Shown here: piece by piece, positions 29,101 to 36,904 of the stretch | How the letters are laid out: each line of letters opens with the position of its first letter | How positions within the stretch are numbered: the stretch's first letter is position 1 | Source: Nocardioides sp. 1609 | Lineage (GTDB): Bacteria; Actinomycetota; Actinomycetes; Propionibacteriales; Nocardioidaceae | Length of the DNA stretch: 64,000 bases | Assembly (NCBI RefSeq): GCF_004522105.1 | Contig: NZ_SPUJ01000004.1 | Coordinates: forward strand, 558,001 to 622,000 | Reading direction: 5' to 3' | Translations under genes and position numbers: made by a program | Notes under the pieces: model-generated | What the model saw: only the letters and a program-made list of their open reading frames with translations | What the model was told of the DNA's origin: nothing | Databases searched by the model: none

Positions 29101-32100
29101 TGGGCACCGACGAGTTCGGCTACACCGTCGCCGACCCGAACGGCGGCAGCGCGGCCGGGACCGTGCGCATCGCCGTCGTCCCGCCGGGCACCCCGCAGCC
29201 CCCGCTCGCCGTCCCCGACACGGTCACGACCGAGCCGGGCCGGCTGGCCCGCGTCGACATCCTCGCCAACGACTACGTCGCCGCGGGCGATCGCGTGGAG
29301 GCCACGCTGGTCGACCCACCCGCCGGCGTCAGCCTGGAGACCCCGCAGGGCCCGATCGTCATCGAGGCGCCGGACACGCTCGAGGCCCGCACCCTCCAGG
29401 TCGTCTACCGGCTCTCGAACGGCCTCGACGCCTCCCAGACGAGCGTCACGCTGCGCCTGGCGACGCCCTACAACAACCCGCCGGTCGTCTTCGACGCCTA
29501 CGGCACCCCGGCCGACGAGGGCGCGGTCGACGGTGCCGGGGGGACCGGCGACGTCGACGGCCGCGGCGACGCCTCGACGGTCACCGTCGACGTCCTCGAG
29601 ACGGCCTACGACCCCGACGGGGAGCCCGAGGACCTCCGGGTCAGCAAGGTCTTCGCGCCGCAGGGCACGACCGCCACCATCGCCGGCGGCGAGGTCACCG
29701 TGCAGCGCGGGGCCGAGCCGATGGTGGTGCCGTTCCGCGTGCGCGACGCCGACGGCGGCGCCGCGACCGGCTCGATCTACGTGCCTCCGGTCGACGCCGG
29801 CGCGCCGTACGTCGTGCCGGGCGCCTCCATCGAGGTGGACCCCGGCGAGACCGAGAGCCTCGACCTCGCCGACTACGTCGTGAACCCGGGCGGCGGGCCG
29901 GTCCAGTTCACGCTGCAGGACCGCATCTGGGCCTCGCCCGAGGGTGACGTGCAGCCCACCATCACCGACGACGGGGCCTTCGACGTCGCCGCCTCCGACC
30001 GCTACGAGGGCCCGGGCGCGGTGGTGTTCGAGGTGACGACCGGCGACGGCGTCGACGATCCCGACGGCATCGAGGCGACCCTGTCGGTGCCCGTCCAGGT
30101 CGGCCGGCCCCGCCCGGTGCTGCGCTGTCCCGACACCCCGGTCCGGATCGCCCAGGACCGCACCATCGGCCTCGACGTCGCGTCGTTCTGCCACGTCTGG
30201 ACGCCCGATCCCGAGGACGTCGACTCGCTGTCGTTCGACGCCGACTGGCAGACCTCGGTCGACGGCTTGAGCATCGTGCAGCCCAGTGGCTCGACCATCG
30301 AGGTCAACGCCGCCGGCAACGCCGCGGTCGGCAGCCGCGCCACCCTGCAGGTCACCGCCGAGGGCAGCGAGCCCGGGCTGGTGCAGCTCCTCGTCGTGGA
30401 GTCGCCGCCGCCGTCGATGTCGCCGGTGCGGCTCGAGGACATGCGAGCCGGCGAGGAGCGGACGATCGACCTCGCGCCGTACCTGCGCGCCGGCGTCCCG
30501 AACCCGGAGCCGGAGGTCCTCGAGGTCGCCCAGGTCGGCAACCTCGACGTCCAGGCGACCTCCGAGGGCTCCCGGGTCACCATCACCACCGGTCCCGAGG
30601 TCGACGGCCGCGCCGAGCTGCGGGTGCTGATGAGCGACGTCACCGGGTCGAACGGGCCGGAGCGGCAGGTGGAGGGCCGCATCACCTTCGACGTCCTCGA
30701 CGTGCCGGACGTGCCGACCGCGCCGGTCCCTGGCACCACGGTGCGCGACCAGGAGGTGGCGCTGGGCTGGCGCGCGCCCGACGCGAACGGCGCCCCGATC
30801 GACCGCTACGAGGTGCGCGGCACCGGAGGGGTGGGTCGCGAGTGCGGCGGCACGTCCTGCGACGTCACCGGACTGACCAACGGCCAGGACTACCGCTTCG
30901 AGGTGCGCGCCCACAACGCCGTCGGCTGGTCGGGGTGGAGCCCGCAGTCGAGGGTCGCCACGCCCGACGCCAAGCCGGGGCGGGTCGGTCCGATCCAGGT
31001 GGTCGCGGAGGGCGACACCAGCCTCCGACTGCGCTGGACGCCGCCGACGACCCAGACCTCCGACATCCGTGAGTACGTCGTCTCCTGGGACGACGGCGGC
31101 AGCACCACCACCCGGCGTCCGGAGGTCACGGTCACCGGGCTCGACAACAACCAGCGCTACACCTTCACCGTCTACGCCGTGAACGAGCGGTTCGCCGGTG
31201 AACGCCGCTCCGGCGGGCCCTACCAGTCGGTCGGCACGCCGGCCGCCCCGGCCGCGCCCACCCTCACCGAGAACCGCACCAGCAGCCGGCAGACGGCCGT
31301 GATCGTCTCGTGGCCCGCGGTCGACCCCAACGGGCCCACGCCGCTCAGCTACACCGTGCTGCGCGACGGGTCACCGCTTCCCGCGTGCACCGACCAGGCC
31401 GCCACGTCCTGCGTCGACGGCGGCATCGGCTACGACGGCCGCAAGTACCGCTACGCCGTCCGGGTGACCAACAAGGGCGGCGCCGGCCGCACCGCGACCG
31501 GGCCGCCGTCGGAGTTCGTCGCCGTCGGCGACCCCGAGGCGTGGGGCGACTGGTCGGTCACGGCGACCGGTCAGGACAACCAGTCCCGTGCCGACTTCAC
31601 CGTGCCGGTCTCGAACGGCGCCGAGTCGCGGGTCAAGGTCATCGTCGGCACCACCGTCGTCGAGCAGTTCCAGGGCGCCGGCGGGCAGTCGCGCACCGTC
31701 ACCGTCCCGAACAACGACGGAGCGCACCAGGTGCGGCTCGAGGTGTGCAACGAGCTCGACCGCTGCTCGCCGTCGGCGCCGAGGTCGGTGCAGACCTACG
31801 GGCCGCTCGGCGCCCAGCACATCGTGTCGATGACCTCCACCCGTGGCGACGTCGTCCCCAGCCAGGAGATCGGCTGGCGGATCACCGTCGACCCCAACGG
31901 CGACCCCGCCACGGTGCGGGTCACCAGCAACCAGGGCCGCGACGAGACGATCACGATCCCGGGCGTGGACACCTACACCTTCGACACCCAGCTGCGGCGG
32001 ATCGGCTACGACACGACCGAGACGATCACGGTGCGGCTGTCCGACGCCGCGCCGGCCCGCGGCCCGGCCACCCGCACCGCCGAGTCGGTGCGCACCGACC

Positions 32101-32423
32101 AGCCGCTGCTGCCGTCGGTCGAGGTGACCCGGGGCGACCGGTGCAGCGACCGGGCCGGCTCGTCGCTGCCGAACTGCTACACGACGTCCGGCACGGTGTG
32201 CACCCACGCCTCCTGCGGCTACATCACGATCATCATGAGCAACTTCAGCGGCAGCAACACCTACTGCACCATCGACTCCTCGACCGGGGGCGGCTTCGGA
32301 CGCAAGGGCCCGTTCGGCGACGGGTCGCACCAGACCGGCGCGTACTACGGCAACCCCGGTGGCTGGGTCAGCGCGACGTGCGGGGGCGCCACGAGCCCGA
32401 GATACACGTGGCCGGGCAGCTGA
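26187..32423 (+). CDS. giant exported Ig-like/fibronectin type III repeat protein
   Basis: 2078 aa. A signal-anchor helix at about residues 14-33 (ALLVAATCVVVVATQ) exports the rest. Residues about 60-370 look like a beta-propeller (SLAVLDPADGSLWA, RLVGIDLATGAETE), followed by an acidic linker. From about 395 comes an array of bacterial Ig/cadherin-like domains marked by NDxxP turns near residues 413, 617, 719, 818 and 1027. FN3 domains follow at about 1509, 1599 and 1690 (LTNGQDYRFEVRAHN, LDNNQRYTFTVYAVN). The last about 100 residues are Cys-rich (six Cys, ATCGG near the end). No sortase signal. It is the first gene of a plus-strand run with MoxR, DUF58 and the transglutaminase-fold gene. Likely a surface scaffold or adhesin; role not proven. 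Confidence 0.85.
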   Translation: MSISRAIRRHRVAIATNAALLVAATCVVVVATQADGYRKHEAQLNDGGIWVTNGRDGYHGRVNKPIGELDGVTFAEQDAQLDVVQDGAAVLGIDVSAGVVSTIDPAKVSLPDGENAALPAAAQVQLAGGSLAVLDPADGSLWATRVDTRRGVPPVAALDSQADPLAVTAPDAALAVTVDGGLVVASAEDDVLRTFAAGDGGFGAPSEVALGADLGRTVAVTTVGERAVVLDTESGALQVVGGADADLPAGSVLQVPGPDADVVLVATPDRLVGIDLATGAETEVVADAGGRPTAPVRLGACVYGAWSGGFGAVATVCGDGQPNVDDLGTETSDLVFRVNRGEILLNDRGTGAVWNIDSDQPTRLDNWDAFQLKPDKSDDDNQNENTDDGDRRPPEAKDDALGARVGRTTVLHPLDNDTAPGGRLLAISGVEPPRGSEAAVTVSPDGQTVQIDLPEGSGPTRFDYTIDDGRTGLSDTATVTVTPRTDAANATPQLREGFEPRVWAVPAGGTLDIPVLPDWRDKEDGDPLALDGAVAVGGERSGAVARTTSAGRVRFTAPAESGVVTVTYSVTDGIGAPVEDELEFQVQSLTDRKSFPGVAEPDVVSGEVGRTVTIRPLGNDLPGSDPITPTARTALAGKVAQPAGTEVTTDLVDGTISFTATQARTYFLDYDLRFGNAPFAPGRIRVDVKAPDRPPKAPVAMPDSVTLHGQAATLVDVVANDIDPTGGVLVVQGAAPDAANALDVAVVEGRWLRIAARQGRLDPNPQLVRYTVSNGARSGVQGEVVVAWRPAPDDNTPVTETDRVVVRAGGGVSVPVLDNDFSPAGDELELVGHGPGGEAGVLEVRPPGEEDVPTGQAFVTDRFVRYVAPDGLEDAETFTVRYLATNTTGDRAPGTLEIQVVPSTRRNEPPEPPVLEGRAVAGDTIKLRIPGAGVDPDGDPVTLTGIDSAPSLGRVVRFGASSIVYQAYPGSVGTDEFGYTVADPNGGSAAGTVRIAVVPPGTPQPPLAVPDTVTTEPGRLARVDILANDYVAAGDRVEATLVDPPAGVSLETPQGPIVIEAPDTLEARTLQVVYRLSNGLDASQTSVTLRLATPYNNPPVVFDAYGTPADEGAVDGAGGTGDVDGRGDASTVTVDVLETAYDPDGEPEDLRVSKVFAPQGTTATIAGGEVTVQRGAEPMVVPFRVRDADGGAATGSIYVPPVDAGAPYVVPGASIEVDPGETESLDLADYVVNPGGGPVQFTLQDRIWASPEGDVQPTITDDGAFDVAASDRYEGPGAVVFEVTTGDGVDDPDGIEATLSVPVQVGRPRPVLRCPDTPVRIAQDRTIGLDVASFCHVWTPDPEDVDSLSFDADWQTSVDGLSIVQPSGSTIEVNAAGNAAVGSRATLQVTAEGSEPGLVQLLVVESPPPSMSPVRLEDMRAGEERTIDLAPYLRAGVPNPEPEVLEVAQVGNLDVQATSEGSRVTITTGPEVDGRAELRVLMSDVTGSNGPERQVEGRITFDVLDVPDVPTAPVPGTTVRDQEVALGWRAPDANGAPIDRYEVRGTGGVGRECGGTSCDVTGLTNGQDYRFEVRAHNAVGWSGWSPQSRVATPDAKPGRVGPIQVVAEGDTSLRLRWTPPTTQTSDIREYVVSWDDGGSTTTRRPEVTVTGLDNNQRYTFTVYAVNERFAGERRSGGPYQSVGTPAAPAAPTLTENRTSSRQTAVIVSWPAVDPNGPTPLSYTVLRDGSPLPACTDQAATSCVDGGIGYDGRKYRYAVRVTNKGGAGRTATGPPSEFVAVGDPEAWGDWSVTATGQDNQSRADFTVPVSNGAESRVKVIVGTTVVEQFQGAGGQSRTVTVPNNDGAHQVRLEVCNELDRCSPSAPRSVQTYGPLGAQHIVSMTSTRGDVVPSQEIGWRITVDPNGDPATVRVTSNQGRDETITIPGVDTYTFDTQLRRIGYDTTETITVRLSDAAPARGPATRTAESVRTDQPLLPSVEVTRGDRCSDRAGSSLPNCYTTSGTVCTHASCGYITIIMSNFSGSNTYCTIDSSTGGGFGRKGPFGDGSHQTGAYYGNPGGWVSATCGGATSPRYTWPGS

Positions 32424-32469
32424 CCGGCCCCGCTCCGACCGCTTCCGACCCGACCGTGACAGGACCCGC

Positions 32470-33444
32470 ATGACGATCACCCGCGAGCAGGCCGCCTGGT
32501 TCCACCAGACCTTCGACCAGCTCACCGACAACATCGAGAAGGCCGTGCTCGGCAAGCGGCACGTCGTCCGGCTGGCCCTGACCTGCCTGCTCTCCGAGGG
32601 CCACCTCCTGCTCGAGGACTTCCCGGGCACCGGCAAGACGATGCTGGCGCGGGCGCTGGCCAACACCGTGCAGGGCAGCCACGCGCGGATCCAGTTCACC
32701 CCCGACCTGCTGCCCTCCGACGTCACCGGCGTGACCGTCTACGACCAGCACAAGGGCACCTTCGACTTCCACCCCGGGCCGATCTTCCACTCGATCGTGC
32801 TGGCCGACGAGATCAACCGGGCCTCGCCCAAGACCCAGTCGGCGCTGCTCGAGGTGATGGAGGAGGGCCGGGTCACCGTCGACGGGAAGCCCCACGAGGT
32901 GGGCCGGCCGTTCATGGTGATCGCGACCCAGAACCCGATCGAGCAGGCCGGCACCTACCGGCTCCCCGAGGCCCAGCTCGACCGGTTCCTGATGAAGAGC
33001 TCGGTCGGCTACCCCGACAAGGCCGCGACCATCGAGCTGCTCCTCAACGCCAAGGTCCGCGACCGCGCCGCGCTCGTGACCCCGGTGATCACCGCGCAGA
33101 CCATCGCCCAGATGAGCGGCCTCGCCGACGAGGTGTACGTCGACCCGGCCGTCATCGGCTACGTCGCCGAGCTCGCCGAGGAGTCGCGCCGCCAGCCGCA
33201 CGTCAAGCTCGGGCTCTCGGCCCGGGGCTGCCTGGCCTTCATCCGGGTCGCCAAGACCTGGGCCGCCGCCGACGGGCGCGACCACGTCGTCCCCGACGAC
33301 GTGCGGGCGCTGGCGGAGCCGGTGCTGTGCCACCGGCTGCTGCTCGACGCGGAGGCGCAGTTCACCGGCGTGACCGTCGACGCCGTCGTCTCCCGGCTGC
33401 TCGACGCCGTCGCCCCGCCCACCGACCGCGTCGCGACCCGCTGA
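32470..33444 (+). CDS. MoxR family AAA+ ATPase (second copy)
   Basis: 324 aa from ATG 32470 (AGGACC 5 nt upstream). Walker A DFPGTGKT at 50-57, Walker B VLADEINR at 110-117, ATQNPIEQAGTYRLPEAQ, and lid LGLSARGCLAF. It lies 46 bp after the giant Ig/FN3 gene and 13 bp before its DUF58 partner, so this MoxR is probably dedicated to the export or assembly of that system. Confidence 0.93.
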   Translation: MTITREQAAWFHQTFDQLTDNIEKAVLGKRHVVRLALTCLLSEGHLLLEDFPGTGKTMLARALANTVQGSHARIQFTPDLLPSDVTGVTVYDQHKGTFDFHPGPIFHSIVLADEINRASPKTQSALLEVMEEGRVTVDGKPHEVGRPFMVIATQNPIEQAGTYRLPEAQLDRFLMKSSVGYPDKAATIELLLNAKVRDRAALVTPVITAQTIAQMSGLADEVYVDPAVIGYVAELAEESRRQPHVKLGLSARGCLAFIRVAKTWAAADGRDHVVPDDVRALAEPVLCHRLLLDAEAQFTGVTVDAVVSRLLDAVAPPTDRVATR

Positions 33445-33457
33445 TCGTGCTGCGACC

Positions 33458-34633
33458 GTGCTGACCCGGGCCCGCGCCGCGCTGGGGGTGGTCCGCCCGC
33501 TGGGCTGGCTGCTCCTCGGCCTCGGCGTGCTCGCCCTCGCCGTCGCGTCGCAGACCCGGTGGCGCGAGCTCGTCGTCCTGGGGGCCGCCTGCCTGCTGCT
33601 GCCGGCGTTCTGCCTGCCGTTCCTCCTGGGCCGCACCCGGGTGCGGGTGGCGATCGTCCTGGAGCCGTCGCGGGTGGTGGCCGGCAGCTCGGTCTCGGGT
33701 GGCGTCGACGTCACCAACACCTCGACGCGACGGATGCTGCCCACGCTGCTCGAGCTGCCCGTCGGCGCGGCCGTGCACCGCTACGGCGTCCCGGCGCTCG
33801 CCGCGGGCGCGACCAGCGAGGAGTCCTTCACGATCCGCACCGAACGTCGCGGGGTGATCGAGGTCGGGCCGGCGGTCACCCGCCGCGGCGACGCCGTCGG
33901 CGTGTTCTCCCGCGACTCCGTGTGGGCCGAGGTCCAGGAGGTGCTGGTGCGGCCCCCGCTCGTGCCGCTCGACGCGATGGGCGCCGGCCTGCTCCGCGAC
34001 CTCGAGGGCGTCGAGACCGACGCGATCTCCCAGAGCGACCTCGCCTTCCACGCCCTGCGCGAGTACGTCGCCGGCGACGACCTGCGCCACGTGCACTGGC
34101 GCTCCTCGGCGAAGGCGATGGGCGCGGGCCAGCAGCAGCTGCTCGTGCGGCAGTACCTCGACACCCGGCGCAGCCACGCCACCGTCGTGGTCGACGACGA
34201 CCTCGCGTCGTGGGCCGACGACGACGAGCTGGAGATCGCGATGTCGGTCGCCGCCTCGGTGCTGGTGCGCGCGATCACCGACGAGTTCGAGGCGACGTTC
34301 GTCTGCGGTCCGACCGCCAGCTCCGGCGTCGACGGCAACCTCGCCCTGGACGCCGTCTGCCGTGCCGCGCCCGGCACCGTCGGGCTGGTCGGCGCCGCTC
34401 GGAGGGCGGTCGACCTCGCTCCCGACACCAGCCTGCTGTTCCTGCTCACCGGCGCCGCCGCCGGGCTCGACCCGCTGCTGCGCGCCGCGGCGGTCTTCCC
34501 GCCCGAGGTCCGACGACTGGCGCTCCTGGTCGAGCGCGGCGTGAAGCCCGGCGTCACCGAGGTCAGCGGGCTGTCGGTCCTGCGGCTCGGCGACAAGGAC
34601 GACCTCCCCGGCCTGCTGCGGTGGAGCGTGTGA
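33458..34633 (+). CDS. DUF58 domain protein (second module)
   Basis: 391 aa, GTG start. Two N-terminal TM helices (about 13-55), a beta-rich extracytoplasmic or middle region, then the DUF58 core ALREYVAGDDLRHVHWRSSA and a VWA-like segment (TVVVDDDLASW). Pairs with the MoxR just upstream; TGATG junction with the next gene shows coupling. Confidence 0.87.
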   Translation: MLTRARAALGVVRPLGWLLLGLGVLALAVASQTRWRELVVLGAACLLLPAFCLPFLLGRTRVRVAIVLEPSRVVAGSSVSGGVDVTNTSTRRMLPTLLELPVGAAVHRYGVPALAAGATSEESFTIRTERRGVIEVGPAVTRRGDAVGVFSRDSVWAEVQEVLVRPPLVPLDAMGAGLLRDLEGVETDAISQSDLAFHALREYVAGDDLRHVHWRSSAKAMGAGQQQLLVRQYLDTRRSHATVVVDDDLASWADDDELEIAMSVAASVLVRAITDEFEATFVCGPTASSGVDGNLALDAVCRAAPGTVGLVGAARRAVDLAPDTSLLFLLTGAAAGLDPLLRAAAVFPPEVRRLALLVERGVKPGVTEVSGLSVLRLGDKDDLPGLLRWSV

Positions 34634-36867
34634 TGCGCCGCTTCCTCCCCTCCCGCACGAGCGCCGTCGACCTCGGCTTCCTCCTCGCCCTGTGCCTGGT
34701 CGCCCTCGCCGGGCTGGCGACGACCTTCACCGGAGTCGCCCACCTGCTCGTCGCCGTCCTCGGCCTGGTCCTCGGTCTCGCGCTCACCGGGCTGGTGCGG
34801 GCGCTGCGCTGGCCCGGCATCGCGGCCGTGACGCTGGGGGTCCCGGTGTTCTTCGGCGTCGGCGCGCTGGTCGCCGCGACGTCGGTCGGCACCGTCGCCG
34901 ACCAGGTCGTCGGCGGCTGGAAGGAGCTGCTCACCACGCTCCCGCCCGTCCAGGGCACGGGCGAGGTGCTCGTGCTGCCGTGGACGCTCGGCCTCGTCGC
35001 CGGGCTGCTCGGCGGCCTCACCGTCGGGGTCCGGTCCGGCCCGGCCCTGCTGCGCTCGGCGCTGGCGCTGCTCGCGCCGGTGCTGCTGCTCGTCGCCGTC
35101 ATCCTGCTCGGCGTCGCCCGGCCGCAGTCGCTGTGGCTGCAGGGCACGGTCTTCGCGGTCCTCGCGATCGGCTGGGTCGCCGTCCGCGAGTCGCGGCGCC
35201 GGCGCCCCGTCGACGGACGCCACGGGCGCTGGCGTCGCGGCGTCGCGGGCGTCGTCCTGGTCGTGGCCGCGGGGGCGCTGGCGATGCCGGTCACCTCCGT
35301 CGCGCTCGGGGACGACACCGGCCGCACCGTGCTGCGCACCCAGGTGCGCCCGCCCTTCGACATCGGGCAGTACCCCTCGCCGCTGGCGTCGTTCCGCCGC
35401 TACGTCGAGGAGCCCGACCCGGTCGAGGCCGAGAACCTGTATGACGAGACGCTCCTCACCCTCGACGGCGCGCCCGCCGGGTCCCGGCTGCGGATCGCGA
35501 CCTTCGACCGCTACGACGGGATCGTGTGGGGCGCCTCCGAGGGCGCCGACCCCTCCACCGCGGCGGATGCGTTCCAGCGCGTCTCCAGCACGATCGACAA
35601 CCCGGTCCGGGGACGACGGGTCTCGGTCGAGGTCACCGTGGGCGACGGCTACGACGGGGTGTGGCTGCCGACCGTCGGAGCGCTCCAGGAGCTCGAGTTC
35701 GACGCCGGGGACCCCACGACGAAGGCGGAGTCCTGGCGCTACAACCTGGCCACCTCCACCGCCGTCGTCCCGACCGGGGTGCGACCGGGCGACGTCTACC
35801 ACTTCACCGCGGTCGAGCCGGACGACGAGCTGTCACCGACCGACGCCCCGGCCGAGGTCGTCACCGACGTGCCGTTCGCGGCGTCGTTCCTCGACACCCA
35901 GGCGGTGCAGTGGTCGGCCGGGGCGTCGGAGCCGATGGAGCGGGTCTTCGCGATCGCGGACCACCTCAAGGTCGAGGGCAAGTACTCCGACGGCGTCCTT
36001 CAGGCCGAGCGGATCTACCACCCCGGCCACCACGTGAAGCGGCTCGGCGACGAGTTCGCCAACGCGCCGATCGCGGTCGGCAACGACGAGCAGTACGCCG
36101 CGGTGATGGCGCTGCTCGCCAACAAGGTCGGCGTGCCGGCGCGGGTCGTGCTCGGTGCCGTGGTGCCCGACGACGGCGTCGTGCAGGGTCGCGACGTCTC
36201 GGCGTGGGTCGAGGTGCAGGTCGTCGACGGGAGCTGGCGGACGCTGCCGACCGAGACGTTCATGGACCTCGACCGGCCGGCCGAGCAGCCGCCGCTGGCC
36301 GAGCAGGAGATGAGCGGCACCGTCGTCCCGCCGCCGGCACCGGTCCCGCCGCCCTCGACGCTGGCCGAGCAGACCGAGGCCGAGCTCGAGGCCCGCAAGA
36401 TCGAGCGCAAGGACCAGGACGACGGCGCGGTGGTCTCCGGCTGGTTCGGCTGGGTGCTGGCCGCCGTCGGTGGGCCGCTGCTGCTCGCCCTGCTGGTCGT
36501 CGGCACCATCGCCGGGCTCAAGGCGTGGCGCCGGCGGCGCCGCCGTGGCGCAGCGCGCGCCTCGGCGCGGGTGGTCGGGGGCTGGCGCGAGCTGGTCGAC
36601 CACGCCCGCGACCTCGGCCGGCCGGTCCCGGTCGGCAGCACCCTGACCCGCCGCGAGCAGGCGCCCCACGTGCCGTCGCCGGCGGCGCCGGCCCTGGCCC
36701 GGCACGCCGACGGACTGGTCTTCGGCCCGGCCGAGCCCGACGCGGCGGTGGCTGCGGAGTTCTGGGCGCTGGTGGACGCCGAGCGCCGGGCCCTGACGTC
36801 GGCCGCCACCCGCCGGCGCCGGCTGCGCGCCGTCGTCGCGGTCCGCTCCTTCCGGCGGCGCTCGTGA
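34633..36867 (+). CDS. TgpA-type membrane protein with degenerate transglutaminase fold
   Basis: 744 aa. About six N-terminal TM helices (residues 13-225), an extracellular domain, a transglutaminase-like core near 440-545, a Pro-rich linker, one TM near 605-630 and a basic cytoplasmic tail. The core has NDEQYAAVMALLANKVGVPAR and GRDVSAWVEVQVVDGSW, clearly aligned to the family, but the catalytic Cys is replaced by Asp485 (NDEQY in place of a CEQF-like motif) and the His by Ser523 (DVSAW in place of DAHAW); no Asp follows at the third site. It is thus probably a non-enzymatic pseudo-transglutaminase. The reading frame is intact. DUF4129, usual at the C-terminus, is absent. Confidence 0.85.
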   Translation: MRRFLPSRTSAVDLGFLLALCLVALAGLATTFTGVAHLLVAVLGLVLGLALTGLVRALRWPGIAAVTLGVPVFFGVGALVAATSVGTVADQVVGGWKELLTTLPPVQGTGEVLVLPWTLGLVAGLLGGLTVGVRSGPALLRSALALLAPVLLLVAVILLGVARPQSLWLQGTVFAVLAIGWVAVRESRRRRPVDGRHGRWRRGVAGVVLVVAAGALAMPVTSVALGDDTGRTVLRTQVRPPFDIGQYPSPLASFRRYVEEPDPVEAENLYDETLLTLDGAPAGSRLRIATFDRYDGIVWGASEGADPSTAADAFQRVSSTIDNPVRGRRVSVEVTVGDGYDGVWLPTVGALQELEFDAGDPTTKAESWRYNLATSTAVVPTGVRPGDVYHFTAVEPDDELSPTDAPAEVVTDVPFAASFLDTQAVQWSAGASEPMERVFAIADHLKVEGKYSDGVLQAERIYHPGHHVKRLGDEFANAPIAVGNDEQYAAVMALLANKVGVPARVVLGAVVPDDGVVQGRDVSAWVEVQVVDGSWRTLPTETFMDLDRPAEQPPLAEQEMSGTVVPPPAPVPPPSTLAEQTEAELEARKIERKDQDDGAVVSGWFGWVLAAVGGPLLLALLVVGTIAGLKAWRRRRRRGAARASARVVGGWRELVDHARDLGRPVPVGSTLTRREQAPHVPSPAAPALARHADGLVFGPAEPDAAVAAEFWALVDAERRALTSAATRRRRLRAVVAVRSFRRRS

Positions 36868-36904
36868 GCCGGTCGGCGCCGGCGCCGTTAGGGTGGCGCA
36901 CGAC

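Noticed and set aside
26154..30914. 1586-codon open frame antisense to the giant Ig/FN3 gene
   Set aside because: It is a GC-bias mirror of the plus-strand gene: low-complexity Arg/Gly/Asp/Val composition and no domain, while the plus strand has clear Ig/FN3 motifs.
34633..36867. frameshift or pseudogene as cause of missing transglutaminase residues
   Set aside because: The frame is continuous over 744 codons, with TM and fold motifs in the right order, so substitution rather than gene breakage explains the loss.
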